This document shows, piece by piece, positions 47,816 to 59,731 of a stretch of 64,000 nt of DNA (position 1 is its first letter; every line of letters begins with the position of its first letter). The notes beneath the pieces were generated by a model. That model ran no database searches, was not told where the DNA came from, and saw only the letters and a list, made by a program, of their open reading frames with translations. The translations under genes were made by a program, and so were the position numbers. Source of the stretch: Pseudomonas orientalis (lineage in GTDB: Bacteria > Pseudomonadota > Gammaproteobacteria > Pseudomonadales > Pseudomonadaceae); assembly GCF_001439815.1 (NCBI RefSeq), contig NZ_JYLM01000006.1, forward strand, positions 1-64,000, written 5' to 3'.

Positions 47816-48514
47816 ATGCTGCAAGTCGACAAGCTGCACCAGTTCTACGGCGGTAGCCACATCCTGCGCGGACTGTCCTTCGATGTGAAGATTGGCGAAG
47901 TCACCTGCCTGCTCGGCCGCAACGGCGTGGGCAAGACCACCCTGCTCAAGTGCCTGATGGGCCTGCTGCCGGCCAAGGAAGGCGCCGTGAATTGGGAGGG
48001 CAAGACCATCACCGGCTTCAAGCCGCACCAGCGTGTGCATGCCGGGATTGCTTATGTGCCTCAGGGCCGGGAGATTTTTGGCCGGCTCACGGTGGAAGAA
48101 AACCTGCTGATGGGCCTGTCGCGCTTCCCCGGCTCCGAAGCCCGCGAGGTGCCTGCATTCATCTATGACCTGTTCCCGGTGTTGCTGCAAATGAAGCATC
48201 GACGCGGCGGCGATTTGTCCGGTGGCCAGCAACAGCAGCTGGCGATTGGCCGCGCCCTGGCCAGCCGTCCGCGCCTGCTGATCCTTGATGAACCCACCGA
48301 AGGCATCCAGCCGTCGGTGATCAAGGAAATCGGCGCTGTCATCAAGAAACTCGCCGCTCGTGGCGATATGGCGATCCTGCTGGTGGAGCAGTTCTATGAT
48401 TTTGCCGCCGAACTAGCCGACCAATACCTGGTGATGTCCCGTGGCGAAATCGTCCAGCAGGGCCGTGGTGAAAATATGGAAAGCGAGGGTGTGCGCGGTC
48501 TCGTAACCATCTAA
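47816..48514 (+). CDS. urtE: Urea ABC transporter ATPase UrtE
   Basis: A 232-residue ATPase of the LivF type. Walker A is [18 protein letters not shown], the signature is [20 protein letters not shown], Walker B is [14 protein letters not shown], and the switch His is replaced by Gln in LVEQFYDFA, as in LivF proteins generally. TGAGGAGG lies upstream of the ATG. The longer in-frame reading from 47747 runs through the repeat and is not used. ureD starts 32 bases after the stop, linking transport and urease genes. Confidence 0.95.
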   Translation: MLQVDKLHQFYGGSHILRGLSFDVKIGEVTCLLGRNGVGKTTLLKCLMGLLPAKEGAVNWEGKTITGFKPHQRVHAGIAYVPQGREIFGRLTVEENLLMGLSRFPGSEAREVPAFIYDLFPVLLQMKHRRGGDLSGGQQQQLAIGRALASRPRLLILDEPTEGIQPSVIKEIGAVIKKLAARGDMAILLVEQFYDFAAELADQYLVMSRGEIVQQGRGENMESEGVRGLVTI

Positions 48515-48546
48515 TCTGTGGCGTCACGACACTAAGCCGAAAAACC

Positions 48547-49386
48547 ATGAACCTGCCCGTTTCCCCCGCCCTGTTCACCCCCAGCTGGCACGCCGAGCTG
48601 GAACTGGGCTACGCGCGTTTCGGCGACGCCACACGCCCGGTAATGCGCCGTCACCTGGGCCCGCTGCGCGTGCAAAAGCACCTGTACGCCGAAGGCCCCG
48701 AAGTGTGCCAGCACATCATCGTGCACCCGCCCGGTGGAATTGCCGGTGGCGATCGCCTGGACATCAGCGCCCACGTCGGCACCGGTGCCTGGGCGCAGTT
48801 GACCAGCCCCGGCGCGGCCAAGTGGTACCGCGCCAGCGGCCCGGCCTCCCAGCACGTCGAGTTGAGCGTCGAAGCCGGCGCGACGCTGGAGTGGCTGCCC
48901 CAGGAAACCATCGTCTTCAGCGCCGCCCGGGCCGAGCTCACCACGCGCATCGACCTGCAAGGCGATGCCCGGCTGTTCTACTGGGATGTCGTTGCCCTCG
49001 GCCGCCCCGCCAGTGACGAGCGCTTCGACCTCGGGTACTTTCAATCGCACCTGGATATCCGCCGCGACGGCCAACTGCTCTGGCACGAACGCCAGCGCAT
49101 TGTGGGCGGCGATGGCTTGCTGGATTCGCCCATCGGGCTGGATGGGCAACCGGTGTTTGCCACGTTGCTGGTGACGGGTGAAATCGAACCTGAACTGCTT
49201 GAACACTGCCGCTCACTGCCACATGCGGTGCGCGGCGACTTGACCCAATTGCCCGGGTTGCTGGTGGCGCGCTGTTTGTCCAGTGAAGCGCTGCTGGCGC
49301 GGGGTTGGTTGATTGATTTATGGCGGCTGTTGCGCCCGGCCGTATTGGGACGAGAAGCGATATCACCGAGAATCTGGAGCACATGA
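48547..49386 (+). CDS. ureD: Urease accessory protein UreD
   Basis: A 279-residue chaperone for nickel insertion into urease, acting with UreF and UreG. It shows [20 protein letters not shown] and [16 protein letters not shown], the conserved UreD opening, and [12 protein letters not shown]. Length is typical. UreE, UreF and UreG are not in the window; in PAO1, as I recall, they lie just past desT. A REP pair separates it from ureA. Confidence 0.94.
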   Translation: MNLPVSPALFTPSWHAELELGYARFGDATRPVMRRHLGPLRVQKHLYAEGPEVCQHIIVHPPGGIAGGDRLDISAHVGTGAWAQLTSPGAAKWYRASGPASQHVELSVEAGATLEWLPQETIVFSAARAELTTRIDLQGDARLFYWDVVALGRPASDERFDLGYFQSHLDIRRDGQLLWHERQRIVGGDGLLDSPIGLDGQPVFATLLVTGEIEPELLEHCRSLPHAVRGDLTQLPGLLVARCLSSEALLARGWLIDLWRLLRPAVLGREAISPRIWST

Positions 49387-49392
49387 AGATCA

Positions 49393-49487
49393 AAATGTGG
49401 GAGGGGGCTTGCCCCCGATGGCGGAGTGTCAGACCTATATTCATCTACTGACCCACTGCTATCGGGGGCAAGCCCCCTCCCACATTT
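49393..49487. repeat. Inverted REP pair between ureD and ureA
   Basis: Two facing REP copies, 95 bp, seven bases past the ureD stop. The interior is nearly identical to the pair at 44162-44255. Confidence 0.92.
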
Positions 49488-49529
49488 GACCTTCATTGTA
49501 TTTAAGAATGTATTTAAAGGATCTTGACC

Positions 49530-49832
<303 letters not shown>

Positions 49833-49841
49833 GGCGTGGCG

Positions 49842-51195
<1,354 letters not shown>

Positions 51196-51201
51196 GGCCT
51201 C

Positions 51202-51272
51202 ATCGGGGGCAAGCCCCCTCCCACATTTGGAAGTATTCGCAAATCAAAGGTGGGAGGGGGCTTGCCCCCGAT
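51202..51272. repeat. Outward-facing REP pair between ureB and ureC
   Basis: ATCGGGGGCAAGCCCCC first, its complement second, 71 bp overall. The middle (GAAGTATTCGCAAATCAAA) closely matches the pair at 55536-55607. Confidence 0.9.
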
Positions 51273-51311
51273 AGCAATTTCACATTCAACACACATCTTC
51301 AGGGCACACAC

Positions 51312-53012
<1,701 letters not shown>

Positions 53013-53022
53013 AAACCGCTGG

Positions 53023-53058
53023 CCTGTGTGGGAGCTGGTTTGCCCGCTCCCACACAGG
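53023..53058. terminator. Hairpin between convergent ureC and cbpA
   Basis: CCTGTGTGGGAGC and GCTCCCACACAGG form a perfect 13-bp stem around a ten-base loop (TGGTTTGCCC). It resembles a third REP type (TGTGGGAGCTGGCTTGCC) present once. Neither side has a T run, so ending both transcripts would rely on the stable stem or on Rho. Confidence 0.7.
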
Positions 53059-53063
53059 TCGGC

Positions 53064-54002
53064 TTAGAAGTTTTCGCGCGGATTGAAGTTGGCTTTTTTC
53101 GCCAGTTGCTGCCACAGCGCAATGGTCTCGTCGTCAGCCTGCTTTGGCATCACCGCTTTAAGCTGAACGAACAGGTAACCGCGCTCACCGGCCTTGTTCA
53201 GCAAGCCATGGCCCTTGGCGCGCATGCGCTGGCCGTTCTGGCTGCCGGCGGGCACCTTGAGGTTGATTTTGCCGGTCAGGGTCGGCACCGCGACCTCCGT
53301 ACCCAGTGCCAATTCCCACGGCGCCAGCGGCAGGTTGATGATCAGGTTCTCGCCATCCACCTCAAACCTTGGGTGCGGCGCGAACTTGATGATCAGGTAC
53401 AGGTCACCGTTGGCGCCGCCGCCGATGCCGGGCGCGCCCTGAGCCTTGAGACGGATGCGCTCGCCGTCGGCCACACCGGCCGGGATCTTCACGTTCAGGC
53501 TCTTGACGCTATTGCTGACGTGTCGGCCGGAGGCGTCGTATTGCGGCACCTGGAAGCTGATCTGCTTGGACTCGGTGGACAGGGTTTCCTCAAGGGAGAC
53601 CGACAATTGCATCTCCACATCCTGGCCTTTGCGCCCGGTTGGACGGCGCTGGCCGCCGCCGAACGCATCACCGCGCCCGCCAAAGATCGAGCTGAAAAAG
53701 TCCGAGAAGTCTTCTGTGCCCGCACCACCGCCAAAGCCGCCACGGCTCTGCCAACCCGGCGGTCCCTGGAACGGCTGGCCGTGCTGGCCGTATTTGCGCA
53801 ACTCGTCGTACTCGGCGCGCTTGTCGGCGCTTTTCAGCGCTTCATAGGCTTCGGACGCGTCCTTGAACTTGGCTTCGGCATCCTTTTCCTTGCTGACGTC
53901 CGGGTGATATTTGCGGGCGAGCTTACGATAGGCGGCCTTGATTTCCTTGTCATCGGCGCTCGGCTCGACCCCCAGAATCTTGTAGTAATCTTTGAAATCC
54001 AT
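53064..54002 (-). CDS. cbpA: DnaJ-class co-chaperone, CbpA type
   Basis: A 312-residue protein with an N-terminal J domain ([23 protein letters not shown] in KYHPDVS), a Gly/Phe region (about 75-120), and two C-terminal substrate-binding domains. There is no zinc finger, which separates CbpA from DnaJ. It stimulates DnaK and, in E. coli, also binds curved DNA. No CbpM gene follows; the next gene is convergent ureC. An Hsp70-like gene is divergent 237 bases away, suggesting a shared chaperone theme. The ATG at 54002 follows AAGGATGG. Confidence 0.93.
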   Translation of the reverse strand: MDFKDYYKILGVEPSADDKEIKAAYRKLARKYHPDVSKEKDAEAKFKDASEAYEALKSADKRAEYDELRKYGQHGQPFQGPPGWQSRGGFGGGAGTEDFSDFFSSIFGGRGDAFGGGQRRPTGRKGQDVEMQLSVSLEETLSTESKQISFQVPQYDASGRHVSNSVKSLNVKIPAGVADGERIRLKAQGAPGIGGGANGDLYLIIKFAPHPRFEVDGENLIINLPLAPWELALGTEVAVPTLTGKINLKVPAGSQNGQRMRAKGHGLLNKAGERGYLFVQLKAVMPKQADDETIALWQQLAKKANFNPRENF

Positions 54003-54239
54003 CGGCGGTTCACCATCCTTAAATCGAGATCGCACAGCCCGGACACAAGGTGCGCTGGTTTGCACATGTTGAGTCTTGCGGCCTGGGGTGCGTCGCAGTG
54101 TTATCGGCACATGCCGTATGCACCAGATGTGGGGGCGAATGCCGCGCTTTCAAGCAGCATTTAACAGATGGTCGGCCTACGCATACGGCGTCGACTGGCA
54201 TACACTGCGCGGCCGTTTTGCAACCGGAACCCGATCGAC

Positions 54240-55508
54240 ATGAAAAACCCATCCCCAGCCCGTGCCTGCGGCATCGACTTCGGCACATCCAACTCCACCG
54301 TCGGCTGGATCCGCCCCGGCGAGGAGACGCTGATCGCGCTGGAGGACGACAAGATCACCCTGCCGTCGGTGGTGTTCTTCAACTTCGAGGAGCGCCGCCC
54401 GGTGTACGGTCGCCTGGCGCTGCACGAATACCTGGAAAACTACGAAGGCCGCTTGATGCGCTCGCTCAAGAGCCTGCTGGGTTCCAAGCTGATCAAGCAC
54501 GACACCAGCGTGCTCGGCACCGCGATGCCGTTCACCGACCTGCTGGCGCTGTTTATCGGCCAGCTCAAGAGCCGCGCCGAAGCCAATGCCGGCCGTGAGT
54601 TCGAAGAAGTGGTGCTGGGCCGCCCGGTGTTCTTCGTCGATGACGACCCGATGGCCGACCAGGAGGCGGAAAACACCCTGGTGGATGTGGCGCGCAAGAT
54701 CGGCTTCAAGGACATCTCGTTCCAGTATGAACCGATTGCGGCGGCGTTCGACTACGAGTCGACCATCGAAAAAGAAGAGCTGGTGCTGATCGTCGACATC
54801 GGCGGCGGTACTTCCGACTTCTCGCTGGTGCGCCTGTCACCGGACCGCCGCCACAACGACAACCGCCAGAGCGACATCCTTGCCACCGGCGGCGTGCACA
54901 TCGGCGGCACCGACTTCGACAAACAGCTTTCGCTGGCCGGCATGATGCCGCTGTTCGGCTACGGCAGCCGCATGAAGAGCGGCGCCTACATGCCCACCAG
55001 CCACCATATGAACCTGGCCACCTGGCACACCATCAACTCGGTGTACTCGCAAAAGTCCCAACTGGCCCTGGGCAGCATGCGCTACGACATCGAAGACACC
55101 GGCGGCATCGACCGCCTGTTCAAGTTGATCGAACAGCGCGCCGGGCACTGGCTGGCCATGGAAGTGGAAGAAACCAAGATCCAGCTGACCCAGGCAGACA
55201 GCCGCCATGTGCCGCTGGACCGTATCGAAGCGGGCCTGAGCGTGGACCTGAGCCGGGCGCTGTTCGAGTCATCCATCGACAACCTGCTCGAACGCGTGCG
55301 CGGCAGTGTCACGCAGTTGCTCAACGACGCCTCGGTGAGCGTGGCCCAAGTGGACACGGTGTTCTTCACCGGCGGCTCCAGCGGCATTCCGGCGCTGCGC
55401 CACAGCATCGCGGCGATGCTGCCGAATGCGCGGCATGTGGAAGGCAATATCTTTGGCAGCATTGGCAGCGGGTTGGCGATTGAGGCGAGCAAGCGCTACG
55501 GCAGCTGA
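54240..55508 (+). CDS. yegD: YegD-like Hsp70 family protein
   Basis: A 422-residue actin-fold ATPase. ACGIDFGTSNSTVGWIRPGE is the phosphate-1 loop, LVLIVDIGGGTSDFSLVRLS the phosphate-2 loop, and FFTGGSSGIPALRHSIAAML the adenosine motif. It covers only the ATPase domain; the Hsp70 substrate-binding domain and lid are missing, as in E. coli YegD. It may be a cut-down chaperone or regulator; function is unproven. The ATG at 54240 begins the normal N-terminus; upstream extension to 54168 is not conserved-looking. Confidence 0.9.
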   Translation: MKNPSPARACGIDFGTSNSTVGWIRPGEETLIALEDDKITLPSVVFFNFEERRPVYGRLALHEYLENYEGRLMRSLKSLLGSKLIKHDTSVLGTAMPFTDLLALFIGQLKSRAEANAGREFEEVVLGRPVFFVDDDPMADQEAENTLVDVARKIGFKDISFQYEPIAAAFDYESTIEKEELVLIVDIGGGTSDFSLVRLSPDRRHNDNRQSDILATGGVHIGGTDFDKQLSLAGMMPLFGYGSRMKSGAYMPTSHHMNLATWHTINSVYSQKSQLALGSMRYDIEDTGGIDRLFKLIEQRAGHWLAMEVEETKIQLTQADSRHVPLDRIEAGLSVDLSRALFESSIDNLLERVRGSVTQLLNDASVSVAQVDTVFFTGGSSGIPALRHSIAAMLPNARHVEGNIFGSIGSGLAIEASKRYGS

Positions 55509-55535
55509 TTTCTGGCTTGACACCGCGCCGCGCCC

Positions 55536-55607
55536 ATCGGGGGCAAGCCCCCTCCCACCTTTGAAAGTATTCACATATCAAACTGTGGGAGGGGGCTTGC
55601 CCCCGAT
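55536..55607. repeat. Outward-facing REP pair between yegD and the AI-2E gene
   Basis: Same orientation and nearly the same middle (GAAAGTATTCACATATCAAA) as the pair at 51202-51272. It lies between convergent genes and could end both transcripts. Confidence 0.9.
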
Positions 55608-55632
55608 AGCGTCAGCCCAGGCAACACAAGGC

Positions 55633-56646
55633 TTAAACCATCCCGCCGAGCTTCAACTCACTCTTGAGATACGCATAATAAATCGGCCCCGCCACCACCC
55701 CCGGCAAGCCGAATGCGGCTTCGAACACCAGCATCGCCAACAGCAATTCCCACGACTTGGCACTGATCTGCCCCCCCACGATGCGCGCGTTGAGAAAGTA
55801 CTCGACCTTGTGGATCACGATCAGATACCCCAGCGCCGCCACCGCCACCCAGATCGACAACGATAGCGCGACAATCGTGATCAGGGTGTTGGACATCAGG
55901 TTGCCAATCACCGGCAGCAGGCCAAGCAGGAAGGTCAGCACGATCAGGGTCTTGGTCAGCGGCAGATGAATACCGCACAGTGGCAGCACCACGGCGAGGA
56001 AGATCGCAGTGAACGCGGTGTTGAGCGCGGCGATCTTTATCTGGGCGAAGACGATATTGCGAAACGCCTGCACCAGCAGGTGCAGACGGTCGAACAGCGC
56101 GGCGGCCAGGGGTTTGCGCTTGGTCAGGTCGGGCACGCGCTGCAGGGCGATGATCGCGCCGAGCACCATGCCGATCAGCAAGGTGACGAACATGTGCGCG
56201 GCATCCTTGCCGACCAGTTGCAGTTCGCTCAGGTGCTTGCTCAGCCATTGGCCGATGGCCACGCGAAACTCGGCGGCGCTGGCGGGCAGGTAGGCGTCGA
56301 GGAACGGCGGCAGCTGGCCGCGTGCGCGGTCGACCACGCCCATGAATTTGTCGAGCGAAGCGCCGGGGTTTTCCGCTTCGTGGAGCAGAAAGCTGATGGC
56401 ACCGGCGAAGATCAGCGCGAGCACACTGACGATCAGAGTGCCGAGCAGGGCCACCGCCAGCCAGCGCGCACGCCGCCCTTCGATCAGCCGTTGCAGTTGG
56501 GGAGTGAGCATGTTGACCAGTTCATAGACCAACAGGCCGGCCAGCAGGCTGGGCAGCAATTTGAGCGGCAGCACCAGCAGCAACCCGCCGAAAATGATGA
56601 TGTAGCTGGCCAGCAACAACACATGACGCTGAGAAAACGTTGGCAT
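55633..56646 (-). CDS. AI-2E (PerM/TqsA-like) family transporter
   Basis: A 337-residue inner-membrane protein with seven or eight hydrophobic segments. The family layout is visible: two N-terminal segments, a large soluble loop (about 100-150), and a C-terminal block including LTFLLGLLPVIGNLMSNTLI and KVEYFLNARIVGGQISAKSW. Members export various small molecules or sodium; E. coli TqsA affects AI-2. The substrate here cannot be told. A second-type REPIN lies upstream of its start. Confidence 0.85.
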   Translation of the reverse strand: MPTFSQRHVLLLASYIIIFGGLLLVLPLKLLPSLLAGLLVYELVNMLTPQLQRLIEGRRARWLAVALLGTLIVSVLALIFAGAISFLLHEAENPGASLDKFMGVVDRARGQLPPFLDAYLPASAAEFRVAIGQWLSKHLSELQLVGKDAAHMFVTLLIGMVLGAIIALQRVPDLTKRKPLAAALFDRLHLLVQAFRNIVFAQIKIAALNTAFTAIFLAVVLPLCGIHLPLTKTLIVLTFLLGLLPVIGNLMSNTLITIVALSLSIWVAVAALGYLIVIHKVEYFLNARIVGGQISAKSWELLLAMLVFEAAFGLPGVVAGPIYYAYLKSELKLGGMV

Positions 56647-56678
56647 ACAGCCTCAAAACGAACGGCGTTAAAGGATGT

Positions 56679-56779
56679 TGTAGGAGCGAGCTTGCTCGCG
56701 AAAAACGAAAGGGCACCGCGTTTAGTCAGGGTGCCCGTGTGATCGTTCACGTTTTTCGCGAGCAAGCTCGCGCCTACAA
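56679..56779. repeat. Second-type REPIN between the AI-2E gene and psiF
   Basis: TTGTAGGAGCGAGCTTGCTC and a complement with one change (CTCGCGCCTACAA) form the arms. The interior has GGGCACC and GGTGCCC-like arms and resembles, in reverse complement, that of 47693-47794. Confidence 0.9.
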
Positions 56780-56823
56780 AGGGACTGTGTGCGAGTGTCG
56801 CAGCCTTCTATGGCCTGGGGCTA

Positions 56824-57123
56824 TCACTTCTTCAGGCAGGTGCTCATGAATGTTTTACGCGCATCACCGGCCAGGGCCTGGGTTTTCGCCGACGCATTGC
56901 AGTCCTTCATTTTCTGCTGCTGCGGCGTCAGGGTCTTGGCATCGTTGGCGGCAGGCGCCGACAGGCAGGTCTTCATGTAGGCCTTGCGCTCATCGCCCTT
57001 GAGGGTCTTGGTGGTGGCCTCGGCGTTACAGGTGGTCATCTTGTTTTGCTGGGCGGTGGCGGCAAAACCCTGGGAACACAGCAGCAGGCCCATCATCAAC
57101 AGCGGAATACGCAGCATCTTCAT
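56824..57123 (-). CDS. psiF: PsiF repeat family protein
   Basis: A 99-residue periplasmic protein with a signal peptide (LLMMGLLLCSQGFAA, cleavage near residue 22). The mature part is two PsiF repeats, each with a pair of cysteines: MTTCNAEATTKTLKGDERKA then MKTC, and MKDCNASAKTQALAGDARKT then MSTC. PsiF is phosphate-starvation inducible in E. coli but has no known function. GGGAG lies nine bases before the ATG. It is a single gene; no Pho box was identified. Confidence 0.88.
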   Translation of the reverse strand: MKMLRIPLLMMGLLLCSQGFAATAQQNKMTTCNAEATTKTLKGDERKAYMKTCLSAPAANDAKTLTPQQQKMKDCNASAKTQALAGDARKTFMSTCLKK

Positions 57124-57194
57124 GGAGTTTTCTCCCTGTTACCGTACCGAAGGGCACGGCCTACAACGCAGTGTAGTCAAAACCTGTTACAACT

Positions 57195-57983
57195 TCACCG
57201 GCCACGAATAGTCGCCCGACGGTACTGCTCCGGCGTGCAGCCGGCATGGCGCTGGAACATCGCGATAAAGGCCGAGGCGCTGCTGTAGCCCAGGTCAAAT
57301 GCCACATGCTGCACGCTGCGCTTGCTGTCGAGGGCTTCGATGGCCGCCAGGTAGCGCAGGCGCTGGCGCCACTCGCCAAAGCTCATGCCCAACTCACGCA
57401 CAAACTGACGCGCCAGGGTGCGTTCGCTGACATGCACCTGCTCGGCCCACTGCGCCAGCGCACGGTTGTCGCCCGGTTGCGCCTGCATGCCTTCCAGTAC
57501 GCCCAGCAGGCCGGGATGACGGGCGTAAGGCAGGAAGCAATCGTGGATCGGCGCCTGTTTGAGTTGGTCGACCAGCACCTGGGCGAGGCGGATATCGGCG
57601 TCGGTCTGCGGCCGATTGACGTCGCGCAGGGCGAAATCCTTGAGAATCGCCTTGAGGATGTCACTGATCGCCAGGGTGCAAGGCTGCCGGGGCAGTTGCT
57701 CGCACAGCCCCGGCGCCAGGCCCACCGAGTGGTAGACGATCGCCTCGGCATTGTAGGAACTGTGCTCGGTATGCGGCGGCACCCACACCGCGTACTGCGG
57801 CGGCGACATGAAACGGCTGCCGGCCACTTCCATGCGCATCACCCCGCTGGCCGAGTAGTCCAGCGAACCCCAGGCGTGCTGGTGCGGGGTGCATTCGGTG
57901 TCTGGGGCAAAGTCGCAATAGCGGAAGTACACCGGGCTCGGCAAGCTGACGAAATCGGGCAGGCGTACGGTGTGTCTGGACAT
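57195..57983 (-). CDS. AraC-family regulator
   Basis: A 262-residue regulator. The N-terminal part is a small cupin with TPHQHAWGSLDYSASGVMRM, likely the effector-binding site. The C-terminal 100 residues hold two helix-turn-helix motifs, VHVSERTLARQFVRELGMSF and VAFDLGYSSASAFIAMFQRH. The ATG at 57983 is preferred over a TTG at 57998 lying within the operator repeats. It is divergent from an EamA transporter gene. Four TGTCTGGA-type sites lie in or next to the gap, so it very probably controls that transporter and perhaps itself. Confidence 0.92.
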   Translation of the reverse strand: MSRHTVRLPDFVSLPSPVYFRYCDFAPDTECTPHQHAWGSLDYSASGVMRMEVAGSRFMSPPQYAVWVPPHTEHSSYNAEAIVYHSVGLAPGLCEQLPRQPCTLAISDILKAILKDFALRDVNRPQTDADIRLAQVLVDQLKQAPIHDCFLPYARHPGLLGVLEGMQAQPGDNRALAQWAEQVHVSERTLARQFVRELGMSFGEWRQRLRYLAAIEALDSKRSVQHVAFDLGYSSASAFIAMFQRHAGCTPEQYRRATIRGR

Positions 57984-58041
57984 ATTGTCTGGATTCAAAG
58001 GCCGGTTGTCTGGATCGCAGTATAGGCTTCGATCCAGACAA
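57973..58041. promoter_or_regulatory. TGTCTGGA operator cluster between araC-type gene and eamA
   Basis: TGTCTGGA occurs at 57973-57980, 57986-57993 and 58007-58014, and inverted as TCCAGACA at 58033-58040. The second and third are 21 bases (two helical turns) apart. The third and fourth form perfect 12-bp arms, TTGTCTGGATCG and CGATCCAGACAA. A possible -10 box, GATAAT, follows at 58044-58049, placing the last site where an activator would touch RNA polymerase. Confidence 0.8.
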
Positions 58042-58081
58042 GGGATAATCCGACCTCTTCAACACACTGGGTCTGCTTTCG

Positions 58082-58957
58082 ATGCAATACGCGTATCCCC
58101 TGCTGGCCATTCTTATCTGGGCCGGCAACACCGTGATCAACAAACTGGCGGTGGGTTCGATTTTCCCAGCTGAAATCGGTTTTTATCGCTGGCTGTTCGC
58201 CGCGCTGCTGTTTACCCCGTTCATGCTCAAGCCGGTGATCGCCAACTGGGCGCTGATCCGCCCGAACCTGGGCAAAATTTTCATTCTCGGCGTGCTGGGC
58301 ATGGCCGTGTATCAAAGCCTGGCCTATTACGCGGCCACGCTGACCACTGCCACCAACATGGGCATCATCCTCTCGCTGATGCCGCTGATGGCTTTGACTG
58401 CCGCCATCATCAGCCTCGGCCAACGCTTGACGTACGGCGCGCTGACCGGCGCGGTGCTGTCGTTCGCCGGCGTGGTGGTGGTGGTGTCATCCGGCAGCCT
58501 GGCAGCCCTACTGCAACACGGGGTCAACCTCGGTGACGGGATGATGCTGGTAGCCACCCTGGCCTACGCGATCTACAGCACCCTGCTGAAAAAATGGCAA
58601 CTGCGCCTGCCGCCGTTGGTGCTGCTGTATCTGCAGGTGCTGGTGGCGGTGGTGGTGCTGTTGCCGCTGTTCCTGTTCTCGGCCAAGGCTGGCCTGGGCT
58701 GGGCGAATATCCCGCTGGTACTGTACGCATGCCTGCTGGCTTCGATGCTGGCGCCGCTGGCGTGGATGCACTCGGTAAAAACCCTGGGGCCGAGCCGTAC
58801 CACGTTGTTTTTCAACTTGCTGCCGCTGATTACCGCGCTGATTGCAGCAGTGGTATTGAAGGAAGAATTGGCGCCGTATCATTTGGTGGGCGGGTTGCTG
58901 ACTCTGGGCGGGGTGATCCTGTCGGAGCGTTGGATCACGCCGGTCAGACGTGCTTGA
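58082..58957 (+). CDS. EamA/DMT-family transporter
   Basis: A 291-residue inner-membrane protein with ten hydrophobic segments in two EamA repeats. AILIWAGNTVINKLAVGSIF opens the first, and LASMLAPLAWMHSVKTLGPS with TLFFNLLPLITALIAAVVLK lies in the second. Such proteins export amino acids, metabolites or drugs. The substrate may match the effector of the divergent AraC-type regulator. The operator cluster and -10 box just upstream suggest that it is activated by that regulator. Confidence 0.9.
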   Translation: MQYAYPLLAILIWAGNTVINKLAVGSIFPAEIGFYRWLFAALLFTPFMLKPVIANWALIRPNLGKIFILGVLGMAVYQSLAYYAATLTTATNMGIILSLMPLMALTAAIISLGQRLTYGALTGAVLSFAGVVVVVSSGSLAALLQHGVNLGDGMMLVATLAYAIYSTLLKKWQLRLPPLVLLYLQVLVAVVVLLPLFLFSAKAGLGWANIPLVLYACLLASMLAPLAWMHSVKTLGPSRTTLFFNLLPLITALIAAVVLKEELAPYHLVGGLLTLGGVILSERWITPVRRA

Positions 58958-59069
58958 GACACATCTTGTTAAATCCGATAAAACTTTTCGCCCCTCCCGC
59001 AACTCACAACCCTGAGCGACCACACCGGCAGAGCGTGGCGCAAAACCGGATTAGCCCCAGGAGAATGAG

Positions 59070-59600
59070 ATGACTGAAGCACACTTGACTGACGTTGCGA
59101 CCCTGCGCATGCGCGCCCGCCAGAACGTCGAAAACGGTGCCGTGACCGAAGGCTATAACGCCGACCGCGAAGAAATTATCCGCCTGCTCAACGAAGCCCT
59201 GGCCACCGAACTGGTCTGCGTGTTGCGCTACAAGCGTCACTACTTCATGGCCAGCGGCCTGAAAGCCAGCGTCGCGGCCGACGAGTTCCTGGAGCACGCC
59301 ACCCAGGAAGCCGAACACGCCGACAAACTGGCCGAACGCATCGTACAGTTGGGCGGCGAGCCGGAATTCAACCCCGACCTGTTGTCGAAGAACTCCCACG
59401 CACAATACGTGGCGGGCAACTCGCTGAAAGAAATGGTCTACGAAGACCTGGTGGCCGAGCGGATCGCGGTGGACAGCTATCGTGAAATCATTCAGTACAT
59501 CGGCGATAAGGACCCGACGACCCGTCGCATCTTCGAAGACATCCTGGCTCAGGAAGAAGAACACGCCGATGACATGGCGGATATTCTCGAAGGCCTGTAA
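59070..59600 (+). CDS. Ferritin-like di-iron protein, bacterioferritin-related
   Basis: A 176-residue four-helix protein. Di-iron ligands are visible in the right order: Glu in LNEALATELVCVLRYKRHY, ExxH in HATQEAEHADKLAERI, Glu in YEDLVAERIAVDSYREII, and ExxH in EDILAQEEEHADDM. I recall the PAO1 homologue (PA4880) as a probable bacterioferritin. I see no clear haem-ligand methionine matching Bfr Met52, so it may bind iron without haem or be closer to Dps-type proteins. AGGAGAATGAG precedes the ATG. It stands alone. Confidence 0.87.
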   Translation: MTEAHLTDVATLRMRARQNVENGAVTEGYNADREEIIRLLNEALATELVCVLRYKRHYFMASGLKASVAADEFLEHATQEAEHADKLAERIVQLGGEPEFNPDLLSKNSHAQYVAGNSLKEMVYEDLVAERIAVDSYREIIQYIGDKDPTTRRIFEDILAQEEEHADDMADILEGL

Positions 59601-59620
59601 TCAGCCGCACAGCAATACCC

Positions 59621-59713
59621 ATGTGGGAGGGGGCTTGCCCCCGATAGCAGTGGTTCAGTCACAGATGTTTTGGCTGATACACCGCTATCGGGGGCAAGCC
59701 CCCTCCCACATTT
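59621..59713. repeat. Inverted REP pair between the ferritin gene and asmA
   Basis: Two facing REP copies between convergent genes, starting 21 bases past the ferritin stop and ending 19 bases before the asmA stop. Confidence 0.92.
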
Positions 59714-59731
59714 GGTTTCATCTGTAGTCAG

